Shown here piece by piece: positions 6,762 to 15,537 of a stretch of DNA of 42,236 nucleotides (its first letter is position 1; the number at the start of each line of letters is the position of its first letter). The notes under the pieces were generated by a model. It searched no databases. It had not been told where the DNA came from and was given only the letters and a program-made list of their open reading frames with translations. The position numbers and the translations under genes were made by a program. Source of the stretch: an uncultured Oscillospiraceae bacterium (GTDB lineage: Bacteria; Bacillota; Clostridia; Oscillospirales; Ruminococcaceae); contig CAKSKU010000020.1 in assembly GCA_934465295.1 (NCBI GenBank), positions 1-42,236 on the forward strand. The letters are read 5' to 3'.

Positions 6762-8699
6762 ATGGGACTTACTCTTGCAGAAAAGATCCTTAAGGCTCAC
6801 GTTGTTGACGGCGAGTTCGTAAAAGGAAAGGAGATCGGTATCAGAATAGACCAGACTCTTACTCAGGACGCAACAGGCACAATGGCTTATCTTGAATTTG
6901 AGGCAATGGGTGTTCCGAGAGTTAAAACAGAGCGTTCTGTCGCTTATATCGACCACAACACTCTCCAGTCGGGCTTTGAAAATGCCGACGACCACCGCTT
7001 TATCGGCTCTGTCGCAAAGAAGCACGGCATCTATTTCTCCCGTCCCGGCAACGGTATCTGCCACCAGGTACACCTTGAACGTTTCGGTATCCCGGGCAAA
7101 ACGCTTATCGGCTCGGACAGCCATACTCCAACGGGCGGCGGACTTGGTATGATCGCTATCGGCGCAGGCGGACTTGACGTTGCAGTTGCAATGGGCGGCG
7201 GCGCATACTATATTACATATCCTAAGATCGTCAATGTCAAGCTCACGGGCAAGCTTTCCCCTTGGGTTGCTGCTAAGGACGTTATCCTTGAAGTTCTCCG
7301 CATTATGTCCGTTAAGGGCGGCGTTGGCAAGATCATCGAATACACGGGCGAGGGCGTTAAGACGCTTTCCGTTCCCGAACGTGCAACTATCACAAATATG
7401 GGCGCAGAGCTTGGTGCAACAACTTCTGTATTCCCGTCCGATGAGATCACAAAGCAGTTCTTAAAGGCTCAGAAGCGTGAAGAAGTATGGACAGAGCTTT
7501 CCGCTGATCCCGATGCAGTTTATGACGAAACTATCGAGATCAACCTTTCAAAGCTCGCTCCTCTCGCAGCTTGCCCTCATTCTCCCGACAATATCAAATC
7601 CGCAGACGACCTCAAGGGTATGAAGATAGATCAGGTCTGCATCGGTTCATGCACAAACAGCTCCCTTATGGATATGATGAAGGTCGCATACATTCTTAAG
7701 GGCAAGACCGTTCACCCCGACGTTTCCCTTGCTATCGCTCCGGGTTCAAAGCAGGTCCTCAATATGCTCGCTGAAAACGGCGCACTCGCTGACATCATCG
7801 ACGCAGGTGCAAGAGTTCTCGAAAGCGCTTGCGGTCCTTGTATCGGTATGGGTCAGTCACCTAACTCAAAGGGTATCTCGCTCCGTACATTCAACAGAAA
7901 CTTCGAGGGCAGAAGCGGAACAAAGGACGGTCAGATCTACCTCGTATCTCCCGAAATGGCTGCTTACTCCGCTATCAAAGGCGTTCTTTCCGACCCGAGA
8001 GAGCTTGGCGAAATGCCCGAATTCAAGCTTCCCGAAGAGTTTGTTATCAACGATAATATGATCGTTCCTCCTGCTTCCGAAGCTGATATGGACAAGGTTG
8101 AAATTCTCCGTGGTCCTAATATCAAGCCATTCCCCAAGACTGCTCCTCTTGCTGACAGCATCGAAGCTAAATGCTCGCTGAAAGTCGGCGACAATATCAC
8201 TACCGACCACATTATGCCTGCAGGCGCAAAGATTCTTCCTCTGCGTTCAAATATTCCTGCAATTTCAAAGTTCTGCTTCACCGTTTGCGATGAAAAGTTC
8301 CCCGAAAGAGCAGAAAGCTACGGCAAGAGCATTATCGTCGGCGGTGCAAACTACGGTCAGGGTTCGTCCCGTGAACACGCTGCACTCGCTCCTCTTCACC
8401 TCGGCGTAAAGGCTGTTCTCGTAAAGAGCTTTGCCCGTATCCACCGTTCAAACCTCATCAATGCAGGTATTCTTCCTCTTACATTTGTAAATGAGGCTGA
8501 TTATGATAAAATTTCTCAGGACGATGTTCTCGAGATCGCAGACGTTCGTGCGGCTGTCGAGAGCGGCAAGTCCGAGCTTACAGTTAAGAACAAGACCACG
8601 GGCGAAGATATCCCCGTACTCTGCGAGCTTACAGGCAGAACTAAGGATATCATCCTCGCAGGCGGACTTCTTGACTACACAAGAGAAAGCTTAAAGTAA
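6762..8699 (+). CDS. acn: Aconitate hydratase
   Basis: This 645-residue [4Fe-4S] enzyme interconverts citrate and isocitrate. Cluster ligands are C297 in CIGSCTNSS and C357 and C360 in ACGPCIGMG. The swivel domain near the C-terminus contains YGQGSSREHAALAP. Its length matches the shorter bacterial aconitases of about 640 residues rather than AcnA of about 890. The ATG at 6762 has GGAAAGGAAG 8 bp upstream; an upstream in-frame start at 6717 has no ribosome site. The next gene starts 3 bp after the stop. With icd and rex further down, the operon makes 2-oxoglutarate for glutamate synthesis, a common partial TCA branch in anaerobes (inference). Confidence 0.96.
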   Translation: MGLTLAEKILKAHVVDGEFVKGKEIGIRIDQTLTQDATGTMAYLEFEAMGVPRVKTERSVAYIDHNTLQSGFENADDHRFIGSVAKKHGIYFSRPGNGICHQVHLERFGIPGKTLIGSDSHTPTGGGLGMIAIGAGGLDVAVAMGGGAYYITYPKIVNVKLTGKLSPWVAAKDVILEVLRIMSVKGGVGKIIEYTGEGVKTLSVPERATITNMGAELGATTSVFPSDEITKQFLKAQKREEVWTELSADPDAVYDETIEINLSKLAPLAACPHSPDNIKSADDLKGMKIDQVCIGSCTNSSLMDMMKVAYILKGKTVHPDVSLAIAPGSKQVLNMLAENGALADIIDAGARVLESACGPCIGMGQSPNSKGISLRTFNRNFEGRSGTKDGQIYLVSPEMAAYSAIKGVLSDPRELGEMPEFKLPEEFVINDNMIVPPASEADMDKVEILRGPNIKPFPKTAPLADSIEAKCSLKVGDNITTDHIMPAGAKILPLRSNIPAISKFCFTVCDEKFPERAESYGKSIIVGGANYGQGSSREHAALAPLHLGVKAVLVKSFARIHRSNLINAGILPLTFVNEADYDKISQDDVLEIADVRAAVESGKSELTVKNKTTGEDIPVLCELTGRTKDIILAGGLLDYTRESLK

Positions 8700-8702
8700 A
8701 AA

Positions 8703-9134
8703 ATGTGCTGTTCAAAATGCGGCATGGATTGTGACAGGTGCAGCCGAAAAGAAGAGTTCGGCTGCCTTGGCTGCAATAATATGCAGAGCGGATATTGGGG
8801 CGAAAAGTGTGAGATAAAGGAATGTTGTGAGGGTAAAAAGCTCGAACATTGCGGACTTTGCCCCGATTTTCCCTGCGAAATGCTGCGTGAGATATCCTTT
8901 GACGAAGAACTCGGCGATGACGGCGAGCGGCTTCTCAACGCCAAAAAATGGGCAGACGAAAGCAGAGAGCTTTCCGAGAAAAAGCTGAAAAATATCCTGC
9001 TCGGAGTTTCACTCGGAGCGGTTTTCGGAGCTATCCTTGGCGCTTGGCAGGATATGCCTGCGGCTTTTGTTGTCGGCGGCGTTGTGATCGGAGTCGGCAT
9101 TGCTTTGCTTTTGAATTACTACAAAAAATACTGA
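8703..9134 (+). CDS. DUF3795 Cys-rich protein with C-terminal membrane hairpin
   Basis: This is a 143-residue protein. The first 70 residues hold many cysteines in the pattern MCCSKCGMDCDRC, CLGCNN, ECCEG and CGLCPDFPC, typical of DUF3795, which probably binds a metal or Fe-S cluster. Residues about 100-140 form two hydrophobic segments (ILLGVSLGAVFGAILG and AAFVVGGVVIGVGIALLL), so it is likely membrane-anchored. It starts 3 bp after the acn stop with no good ribosome site, suggesting translational coupling. The function is unknown. Its place between acn and icd hints at a link to redox or Fe-S status, which is speculative. Confidence 0.8.
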   Translation: MCCSKCGMDCDRCSRKEEFGCLGCNNMQSGYWGEKCEIKECCEGKKLEHCGLCPDFPCEMLREISFDEELGDDGERLLNAKKWADESRELSEKKLKNILLGVSLGAVFGAILGAWQDMPAAFVVGGVVIGVGIALLLNYYKKY

Positions 9135-9149
9135 CGGGAGTTACATTAA

Positions 9150-9944
9150 ATGAGTGACATAACAACGCTTGAAAAAACATCTGAAGCAGCACAGCTTCAA
9201 ACACGCAAAGGAACTTTTTTATCGGCGAATATGATAAAATATATAGCTGTCTTTGCGATGCTTATTGACCATATTGCGTGGTGCTTTGTTGATACAAATT
9301 CCGTCCTCGGCAGCATAATGCATCTTATCGGAAGAATGACCGCTCCGATAATGACATATTTTATTGTTGAGGGTTTCCATTACACAAGGAATGTGAACAA
9401 ATATCTGGCAAGGCTTGCGATATTTGCCGCTACTTCGTGGATACCGTTTCTTTTTATGGAATATGGTACTCTGCTGCCGTTCACATCTGTTGACGGAAAT
9501 CTGTATTTCAACCCTGCTCAGGGTGTTATCTATACGTTTTTCCTCACATTGCTTGCGCTGAAAACAGTTCATTCGAAGGAGCTGCCAAAGCCTGCAAAGG
9601 TCGTGCTTGTGATAGGCTTGTGCCTGCTCTCAACGATAGGCGACTGGTTCTTTTTCCCGATAGTATGGGCGCTGCTGCTCGATAAGTACAGAGAAAGCTT
9701 CAAAAAGCAGGCTGCTGCGTTTGCAATATCATCTGTTGTGCTTATGACGCTGATGATAGTGTTCCTCACGGACGGCTTCGGAAACAACTGGTTCCAGTAC
9801 GGCGTTCTGCTTGCGCTTATCCCGCTTCATTTCTACAACGGTGAAAAGGGCAGGGGAGGCAGGTTCGGCAAGTGGTTTTTCTATATTTTCTATCCTGCGC
9901 ATTTATTGATACTCGGAATACTCAGATGGTATGTTTTTAATTAA
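9150..9944 (+). CDS. TraX family membrane protein
   Basis: This 264-residue polytopic membrane protein starts, after about 25 polar residues, with the typical block ANMIKYIAVFAMLIDHIAW. It has about seven to eight hydrophobic helices and ends in FYIFYPAHLLILGILR. This matches TraX, first named for F-pilin N-acetylation, but chromosomal copies are common in Firmicutes and are thought to be membrane acyltransferases. No conjugation genes are nearby, so a role in transfer is unlikely. GACGGGAG lies about 8 bp upstream of the ATG. It is cotranscribed between the DUF3795 gene (15 bp) and icd (17 bp). Confidence 0.88.
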   Translation: MSDITTLEKTSEAAQLQTRKGTFLSANMIKYIAVFAMLIDHIAWCFVDTNSVLGSIMHLIGRMTAPIMTYFIVEGFHYTRNVNKYLARLAIFAATSWIPFLFMEYGTLLPFTSVDGNLYFNPAQGVIYTFFLTLLALKTVHSKELPKPAKVVLVIGLCLLSTIGDWFFFPIVWALLLDKYRESFKKQAAAFAISSVVLMTLMIVFLTDGFGNNWFQYGVLLALIPLHFYNGEKGRGGRFGKWFFYIFYPAHLLILGILRWYVFN

Positions 9945-9961
9945 TATAGGAGGCTTAAAAA

Positions 9962-11176
9962 ATGGCTGAAAAAATCAAAATGACTACTCCGCTCGTCGAA
10001 ATGGACGGCGACGAGATGACAAGAATTATCTGGAAGATGATAAAGGATATCCTTATTCTTCCTTATGTTGATCTCAACACCGAATACTATGACCTCGGAC
10101 TTGAAAACAGAAACGCTACCGATGATAAGGTAACTGTTGATTCCGCAGAGGCTACAAAGAAGTACGGTGTTGCTGTAAAGTGCGCAACCATTACACCAAA
10201 TGCTGCCCGTATGACCGAATACAACCTTAAGGAAATGTGGAAGTCACCTAACGGAACTATCAGAGCTATCCTTGACGGTACGGTTTTCCGTACACCTATC
10301 ATCGTTAAGGGTATCACACCTTATATCCCGACCTGGACAAAGCCTATCACTATCGCACGTCACGCTTACGGCGATGTTTACAAGAATACAGAGCTTCGTG
10401 TTGCAGAGGGGGCAAAGGCTGAACTCGTTGTAACGAACAAGGACGGCAGCGAGGAACGTTCGCTTATCCACGAATTCAAGGGCACAGACGGCATCATTCA
10501 GGGACTTCACAACACAGACAAGTCCATTTCAAGCTTCGCAAGAGCTTGCTTCAACTTTGCCGTTGACACAAAGCAGGATCTCTGGTTCGCAACAAAGGAT
10601 ACTATTTCCAAGAAGTATGACCACCGCTTCAAGGATATTTTCGCTGAGATCTACGAGAATGAATACAAGGCTAAGTTTGAGGAACTCGGCATTGAATATT
10701 TCTATACGCTCATCGATGACGCAGTTGCAAGAGTTATCCGTTCAAACGGCGGCTATATCTGGGCCTGCAAGAACTACGACGGCGATGTAATGTCCGATAT
10801 GGTTGCTACCGCTTACGGCAGCCTTGCAATGATGACCTCCGTTCTCGTTTCCCCAAGCGGCGTTTACGAATACGAAGCTGCACACGGCACTGTTCAGCGT
10901 CACTATTACAAGCACCTCAAGGGCGAAACGACCTCCACAAACAGCGTAGCTACGATCTTTGCATGGTCGGGTGCGCTCCGCAAGAGAGGCGAGCTGGACG
11001 GCAACAGTGAGCTTATGCGCTATGCTGACAACCTCGAAAAAGCTACCATCAGCACCATTGAAGACGGCGTAATGACAGGCGACCTCGAAGCACTTTCCTC
11101 TATCCCGAACAAGAAAAAGGTAGACACAGAAGCTTTCCTCGTTGCTGTAAATGAGCGTCTTGCAAAGCTTATGTAA
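9962..11176 (+). CDS. icd: Isocitrate dehydrogenase (NADP+), dimeric type II
   Basis: This 404-residue enzyme oxidatively decarboxylates isocitrate to 2-oxoglutarate. The sequence TPLVEMDGDEMTRIIW at the start, RTPI and TWTKPITIARHAYGDVYK, and YEAAHGTVQRHY near the cofactor site mark the eukaryote-like homodimeric NADP class, not the E. coli Icd type. AGGAGGCTT precedes the ATG. It acts directly after aconitase, which is encoded in the same operon, and gives 2-oxoglutarate plus NADPH. It is followed 19 bp later by rex. Confidence 0.95.
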   Translation: MAEKIKMTTPLVEMDGDEMTRIIWKMIKDILILPYVDLNTEYYDLGLENRNATDDKVTVDSAEATKKYGVAVKCATITPNAARMTEYNLKEMWKSPNGTIRAILDGTVFRTPIIVKGITPYIPTWTKPITIARHAYGDVYKNTELRVAEGAKAELVVTNKDGSEERSLIHEFKGTDGIIQGLHNTDKSISSFARACFNFAVDTKQDLWFATKDTISKKYDHRFKDIFAEIYENEYKAKFEELGIEYFYTLIDDAVARVIRSNGGYIWACKNYDGDVMSDMVATAYGSLAMMTSVLVSPSGVYEYEAAHGTVQRHYYKHLKGETTSTNSVATIFAWSGALRKRGELDGNSELMRYADNLEKATISTIEDGVMTGDLEALSSIPNKKKVDTEAFLVAVNERLAKLM

Positions 11177-11195
11177 ATCGGGAGAGAAATTGTAA

Positions 11196-11846
11196 ATGCA
11201 GAAACCAAAGAGATCCGAGATATCATCATCGGTAATCAAGCGCCTGCCGAGATATTACAGATTTATCGGCGAGCTTATTAAACAAGGGATAGTTCGCAGT
11301 TCATCGGGCGAGCTGGCGGAAAAAATGTCGCTCACAGCGTCACAGATACGTCAGGATCTTAACTGCTTCGGCGGATTCGGACAGCAGGGCTACGGCTACA
11401 ATCTGGTCGAGCTCCGCACCGAGATAGGAAAAATTCTCGGCATCGACCGAGGCTACAAGGCTGTGCTTTTCGGCGCAGGCAACCTCGGAAAAGCCATCGC
11501 AAGCCACATGAACTTTGGCGAATATGGCTGGGAGCTTATCGGTATTTTTGACAGCGACCTGCGCAAGGAGAACGAAAAAGTCGCCGATCTTTCCGTAATG
11601 CATATAAGCCGTATGGAAAGCTTTATCACCGAAAATAAGCCCGAAATTGCGATACTTTGTATTCCAAAGGCAGCCGCACAGGAATATGCGGATAAGCTGG
11701 TCTCGCTCGGAATAAAAGCGTTCTGGAATTTCAGCCATTATGACTTGAAGGTTTCGCATAAGAATATCGTTGTACAGAATGTCCACCTTGGCGACAGCAT
11801 AATGACCCTTTCTTACGGTCTAACGACCTTTGAGGATGAAGAATAA
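11196..11846 (+). CDS. rex: Redox-sensing transcriptional repressor Rex
   Basis: This 216-residue protein has an N-terminal winged helix (about 1-75, with LTASQIRQDLNCFGGFGQQGYGY) and a Rossmann domain with the NADH-binding loop G93-A-G95-N-L-G98, followed by a swapped C-terminal helix. Rex releases DNA when NADH/NAD+ rises and controls fermentation and electron-transfer genes. It lies 19 bp after icd and is probably part of the acn operon, coupling the repressor to the pathway. GGGAGAG lies upstream of the ATG. A strong terminator follows. Confidence 0.95.
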   Translation: MQKPKRSEISSSVIKRLPRYYRFIGELIKQGIVRSSSGELAEKMSLTASQIRQDLNCFGGFGQQGYGYNLVELRTEIGKILGIDRGYKAVLFGAGNLGKAIASHMNFGEYGWELIGIFDSDLRKENEKVADLSVMHISRMESFITENKPEIAILCIPKAAAQEYADKLVSLGIKAFWNFSHYDLKVSHKNIVVQNVHLGDSIMTLSYGLTTFEDEE

Positions 11847-11858
11847 CATAAATATCAC

Positions 11859-11897
11859 AAAGCTGCATTATTTTGAACGGATAATGCAGCTTTTTAT
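11859..11897 (+). terminator. Terminator of the acn-rex operon
   Basis: AAAGCTGCATTAT (11859-11871) pairs with ATAATGCAGCTTT (11881-11893), followed by T residues. Confidence 0.9.
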
Positions 11898-11977
11898 TGC
11901 CTTATGTGATAATTAGGTGTAAATTTTGTTCAATTTATAAAAAATTCTCCTTTTGACTTCCATTTTTTTAGAGATTG

Positions 11978-11986
11978 TGATATAAT
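11978..11986 (+). promoter_or_regulatory. Extended -10 promoter of the lipoprotein gene
   Basis: TGATATAAT at 11978-11986 is an extended -10. The nearest -35-like hexamer (TTGACT, 11953-11958) is 22 bp away, too far for a normal spacer. The leader is about 105 nt. Confidence 0.5.
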
Positions 11987-12097
11987 AAGCTTATTGCAAA
12001 ATATATGCAAGCCACGAAATCAGGCTTTGTTCAATTTATTACGGAAATGTCGGACGGCATTTCTCAAAAAGAAGTGATTGCTTTAGGAGATCAGATC

Positions 12098-13117
12098 GTG
12101 AGCATTAAGAAATTATTGTGTACACTTGCCGCAATTGGTCTTATCGGCGGAGGGTGTTCAGGCATTTATGAAGCTTATAAAACCGATTACGAACCGGAAT
12201 CCGACCCTGCGGCTGAAAGCAGCGGCAGCGGTACAGACCCCAATGCCGAGGGCGAGAAAACCGTTACCGAATTTATGGACGCTCTTGTTGCACACGATAC
12301 GGAAACCGTTGCACGGCTCGGCGGTTCGCAGTCATACAGCGCATACAGCTTCCTTGACGGCGTTAAGTTTTCGAACTGGGAGCCGATCGATTCACAGACC
12401 GATGACGACATCATTACCTATAAGGTAAAAATGAACATTTCCGATAGCTCCGTGGATGATTTTCCCGTTGGCGAAAGTATCTGGACGATAAAAATGTCGG
12501 AGCAAAAGGATAAATATTTCATCTCGTTCCAAAGAGAGGGCGCAGAGGAGAAAACCGTGCTTGCCGACAATGTTTCCAATCTTGATGCAAGCGGCGCAGT
12601 CAAAATGTGCTATGCTTTCACGTCTGAGTTCGGCTGGATAAGCAGCGATGAAAACATCATCGATGTAAGCTGCGCCGAAAAAATAGTGGAAAAGGAACGC
12701 TTTATAAGCGACCTTATCAAATTCTGCTCGTATTTTTCCAACGATGAGGAGCTTTCAACAAGCATTGTTGATTATCCTGCCGAAAAGCTTACCGAAAGCG
12801 CAGAAAAGCTTCTCGGTATAGGCAGCCTTGATTTTACCTCGCTCCCGACATACAACAAGGCAAAAAAGACCGTTTCAAGCAAGCGTTCAAAGTACAGCTG
12901 GGGATATGCCGCACTTGCCGATGAGCAGTACGACAGCGAATCGGGAATACACCATGTTTCGCTAGACTGGTATTCCGATACGATATTCCTCGCAAAAGCA
13001 CGAAGCATAGACTATGTCCTCGTCGATAACCCCGACGGCTCGATAAGACTTTACTCGACCGAAATGACCTTTGACAGCGGCGAGCCTATCGCTTTTCTTA
13101 CAAGATCAAGTTATTAG
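12098..13117 (+). CDS. Probable lipoprotein of unknown function
   Basis: I do not recognise this 339-residue protein. The GTG at 12098 is preceded by AGGAGA with 7-bp spacing and gives a basic N-terminus, a hydrophobic core (LLCTLAAIGLI) and Cys20 in GGGC. The lipobox is weak, because position -3 is Gly. A 35-residue linker rich in Ser, Gly, Pro, Glu and Asp follows, then about 100 residues beginning TVTEFMDALVAHD, which resembles the small ligand- or peptidoglycan-linked folds found in many Firmicute lipoproteins (a guess). In-frame sequence upstream to 12005 lacks a ribosome site. It is monocistronic and is followed by the cellulase gene in the same direction. Confidence 0.7.
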   Translation: MSIKKLLCTLAAIGLIGGGCSGIYEAYKTDYEPESDPAAESSGSGTDPNAEGEKTVTEFMDALVAHDTETVARLGGSQSYSAYSFLDGVKFSNWEPIDSQTDDDIITYKVKMNISDSSVDDFPVGESIWTIKMSEQKDKYFISFQREGAEEKTVLADNVSNLDASGAVKMCYAFTSEFGWISSDENIIDVSCAEKIVEKERFISDLIKFCSYFSNDEELSTSIVDYPAEKLTESAEKLLGIGSLDFTSLPTYNKAKKTVSSKRSKYSWGYAALADEQYDSESGIHHVSLDWYSDTIFLAKARSIDYVLVDNPDGSIRLYSTEMTFDSGEPIAFLTRSSY

Positions 13118-13121
13118 TATT

Positions 13122-13157
13122 AACGTCTCCGAAAAATCGGGGGCGTTTATTTTTTTC
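13122..13157 (+). terminator. Terminator of the lipoprotein gene
   Basis: AACGTCTCCGA (13122-13132) pairs with TCGGGGGCGTT (13137-13147), with one G-T pair, followed by T8-rich sequence. Confidence 0.85.
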
Positions 13158-13205
13158 TGAACAGTATAAACAAATAAAACACCGCAAATTTATAGAAAAG
13201 GTTAA

Positions 13206-13234
13206 TTGAACAGAACTGCGATGTATGGTATAAT
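13206..13234 (+). promoter_or_regulatory. Promoter of the GH5 gene
   Basis: TTGAAC (13206-13211) and TATAAT (13229-13234) are separated by 17 bp, 51 bp before the ATG. Confidence 0.8.
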
Positions 13235-13285
13235 GATAACGTTTACATAACATTGTACCAAACCATTTTGAAAGCAGGTCAGGAA

Positions 13286-14473
13286 ATGAAATTTAAAAGA
13301 ATAATTGCAGCTTTTCTTTGCACAGCAATGACATTGGCGATGGCAGGCTGTTCAGGCTCGGGCAAGGCAGCCCCCGGAGCAAAGGCGTGGACAGAACCGC
13401 CGACAGCACAGCAGGTCGCAGAGGATATGCGCCTCGGACTTAACCTCGGGAACACAATGGAAGCCTATGAAGCGACCGACTGCGAGAAGATAACGTTCGA
13501 GTGGATACCCGAGGTCGGCGAAAACACCCCGTCCGACTATGAGCAGTGTTGGGGTGCGGAGATCACAACGCAGGAGATCATCGACGGCATAAAAAATTCG
13601 GGCTTCAACACCGTGCGAATCCCCGTTTTCTGGGGCAATATGATGAAAAACGACGGCAATTGGGACATTGACCCCGACTATATCGCCCGTGTTAAGGAGA
13701 TAGTTGACTACTGCCAAAATGCAAACCTCTATGCGGTCATAAATATCCACCATTTTGACGAGTTTATTATCCGCAGAAATACTGTTGAGGACTGCGAGCA
13801 GATTTTTACGCACCTCTGGACGCAGATAGCCGAGTATTTCAAGGACTATCCAATGACAGTGATCTTCGAGGGCTACAACGAGTACCTCGGCGGAAATCAG
13901 TTCAACTCAAACGGCGAGCTGAAAGAGCTCCCGAAAGTCCTTGGTTACAGAATGACGAACAAGCTTAATCAGGCGTTTGTTGACGCTGTAAGAGCAACGG
14001 GCGGAAACAACGCAGAGCGTGTGCTTATCGCATCGGGCTACTGGACGAACATCGACCTTACAACCTCGGACAGCTTTGTAATGCCGACCGATACCGTTCC
14101 CGACAGGCTTATGGTCTCCGTCCACTATGTCGATAACAGCTGCTACTGGTCACACAGCATCGGCGGAAAGAGTTGGGAAGATTACATCGTTGACCAGTGT
14201 GAAAAGCTGAAAGCTGCATTTACCGACAAGGGAATCCCCGTTTTTTTCGGCGAAACGACAGCGTTCTATCCGAGTGAAAATTTTGCAGCCGATGCTGCGA
14301 CAAAGGACAGCTCAAAGTGCCTTGAACACGTTCTCGGCAAGCTTGGCGAATACGGCTTCGTTCCCGTTATATGGGACACTCCCGATGATTTTTATTCACG
14401 CACGGAATACAAGCTCACCCGTGAATCGGACAGCAAGGTCATCGAGAAGATGAACAAGAAATATTACAGATAA
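13286..14473 (+). CDS. Lipoprotein cellulase, glycoside hydrolase family 5
   Basis: This 395-residue cell-surface endoglucanase has a lipoprotein signal: KFKR, a hydrophobic core, and Cys22 in AMAGC. The GH5 TIM barrel starts near residue 38 with MRLGLNLGNTMEA and includes NTVRIPVFWGNM and VINIHHFD. The acid/base is E199 in IFEGYNEYLG and the nucleophile is E323 in VFFGETTAFY. The set resembles subfamily GH5_4, but the exact specificity (cellulose, xyloglucan or mannan) cannot be read from sequence. No carbohydrate-binding module or dockerin is attached, so it is tethered to the membrane rather than to a cellulosome. I prefer the ATG at 13286 (AAAGCAGG 7 bp upstream) to a TTG at 13253. Confidence 0.93.
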   Translation: MKFKRIIAAFLCTAMTLAMAGCSGSGKAAPGAKAWTEPPTAQQVAEDMRLGLNLGNTMEAYEATDCEKITFEWIPEVGENTPSDYEQCWGAEITTQEIIDGIKNSGFNTVRIPVFWGNMMKNDGNWDIDPDYIARVKEIVDYCQNANLYAVINIHHFDEFIIRRNTVEDCEQIFTHLWTQIAEYFKDYPMTVIFEGYNEYLGGNQFNSNGELKELPKVLGYRMTNKLNQAFVDAVRATGGNNAERVLIASGYWTNIDLTTSDSFVMPTDTVPDRLMVSVHYVDNSCYWSHSIGGKSWEDYIVDQCEKLKAAFTDKGIPVFFGETTAFYPSENFAADAATKDSSKCLEHVLGKLGEYGFVPVIWDTPDDFYSRTEYKLTRESDSKVIEKMNKKYYR

Positions 14474-14478
14474 GATAA

Positions 14479-14518
14479 AAGCCTGAGAAGTGCAGAACCT
14501 CTCAGGCTTACTTTTTTA
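14479..14518. terminator. Terminator between GH5 and DUF3021 genes
   Basis: AAGCCTGAGA (14479-14488) pairs with TCTCAGGCTT (14500-14509), with a T run on the plus strand and a shorter one on the minus strand. The T run overlaps the DUF3021 stop codon. Confidence 0.85.
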
Positions 14519-14977
14519 TTCAAGGTTGTTTTTTTCAACACGGGCATTTATTTTCTTTATCTTGGCTTTCCACGAAAAATATTGCGTGAGCCAAACGGTA
14601 ACGAATATTGCAGCGAAAACACCAATGTATGAGATAACGCCTGCCGCGGAGTGCTTCATCCAGTTTGCGGAGTAAGCGATGGGGAGCATTACGGCGCTGA
14701 TAATGACGAAATATACCGCACTCTGCTTTGCAAGACTCCACGAGTCTATCTCCCATATCATAGAAGCCATAGCAAAGCCGATACCCATTATTCCGCAAAG
14801 AACTGTTTGCAGGATAACAGCGTTGAGCTCGTTTCCCATTGAAGCCGCCAGTTCGGGTGTGACTGCATAAAACTCGCCGTCACCAACGAATGTTGATATT
14901 ATGATCGTGATTATAAAACCTATGGAAATTCCGACAGGCAATCCTAAAAGTCCGCGCAGGATAAGCTTTTTTTTCAT
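14516..14977 (-). CDS. DUF3021 membrane protein, partner of LytTR regulator
   Basis: This 153-residue integral membrane protein has four hydrophobic segments (GLPVGISIGFIITIII, VILQTVLCGIMGIGFAMAS, AVYFVIISAVMLPIAY and VISYIGVFAAIFVTVWLT) and a basic cytoplasmic tail. It matches DUF3021. It follows the LytTR gene by 10 bp, with its AGGTGG ribosome site next to that gene's stop. Such pairs act as LytTR regulatory systems, where the membrane protein restrains the regulator (known for related streptococcal systems; inferred here). The start is the ATG at 14977; a GTG at 14986 lies too close to the ribosome site. Confidence 0.85.
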   Translation of the reverse strand: MKKKLILRGLLGLPVGISIGFIITIIISTFVGDGEFYAVTPELAASMGNELNAVILQTVLCGIMGIGFAMASMIWEIDSWSLAKQSAVYFVIISAVMLPIAYSANWMKHSAAGVISYIGVFAAIFVTVWLTQYFSWKAKIKKINARVEKNNLE

Positions 14978-14987
14978 TTTGACCACC

Positions 14988-15428
14988 TCATATTCCTAAG
15001 ATCTGTTTTATCTTGGCAACATAGCGCCGAGATACATAAGTAACTGTTCCGTTTGAAAGCTTAACGCAAATCGTTCCGACAAAGCTAAGATCAAAGTTCG
15101 TGACCTTTTTCAGATTTATGATCTCCGAGTTGGATATGCGGACGAAAATCTGATTGTCAAGCCGCTGTTCCGCTTCGTATAAACGCAGGCGCAAAGTGAA
15201 TGTTCCGTTAGCCGTTTCTGCATAGACTTTGCCGTTTGAAGCGTAGATGCGGAAAATATCATTATGCTCCAGCAATTCAGCCGTGTCGTCTTTGAAGCCT
15301 GCGATAATGCTTGATCTTTCATCGGAAAGCTGCCGAACAAGCTCGGTTATCTCATCAGTAACTTTATCGGTGAAAATTACCGCCTTTGGTTCTTTGAATC
15401 CGCTGTCGATTTTGATCTCAATTTGCAT
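14988..15428 (-). CDS. LytTR DNA-binding transcriptional regulator
   Basis: This 146-residue regulator has a C-terminal LytTR domain (about 50-146) with the usual core VRISNSEIINLKKV and a terminal basic segment, VSRRYVAKIKQILGI. There is no receiver domain, so it is not a classical two-component response regulator. It belongs to the small LytTR type paired with DUF3021 membrane proteins. The ATG at 15428 has GGAGGTGA 7 bp upstream. It is the first gene of a two-gene operon with a promoter whose -35 is bracketed by an inverted repeat, probably its own operator. Confidence 0.9.
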   Translation of the reverse strand: MQIEIKIDSGFKEPKAVIFTDKVTDEITELVRQLSDERSSIIAGFKDDTAELLEHNDIFRIYASNGKVYAETANGTFTLRLRLYEAEQRLDNQIFVRISNSEIINLKKVTNFDLSFVGTICVKLSNGTVTYVSRRYVAKIKQILGI

Positions 15429-15454
15429 TTGCTCACCTCCTTCATTACAGTTAC

Positions 15455-15483
15455 AGTATATCAGCACTCGGCAAATGTTTCAA
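15455..15483 (-). promoter_or_regulatory. Promoter of the LytTR operon
   Basis: On the minus strand TTGAAA (15483-15478) and TATACT (15460-15455), preceded by TGA, are 17 bp apart. Confidence 0.75.
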
Positions 15484-15494
15484 CAGTTTGCCGA
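15468..15494. promoter_or_regulatory. Candidate autoregulatory operator
   Basis: TCGGCAAA (15468-15475) and TTTGCCGA (15487-15494) are perfect inverted arms 11 bp apart, bracketing the -35 of the LytTR promoter. Binding by the LytTR protein is an inference. Confidence 0.5.
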
Positions 15495-15537
15495 TAGGTG
15501 GTCGATTTTGATATATAAACGGTAAAAGCGGCTTCTA

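Noticed and set aside
9150..9944. TraX homologue as evidence of a conjugative element
   Set aside because: There are no mating-pair, relaxase or integrase genes nearby, and it sits inside a metabolic operon.
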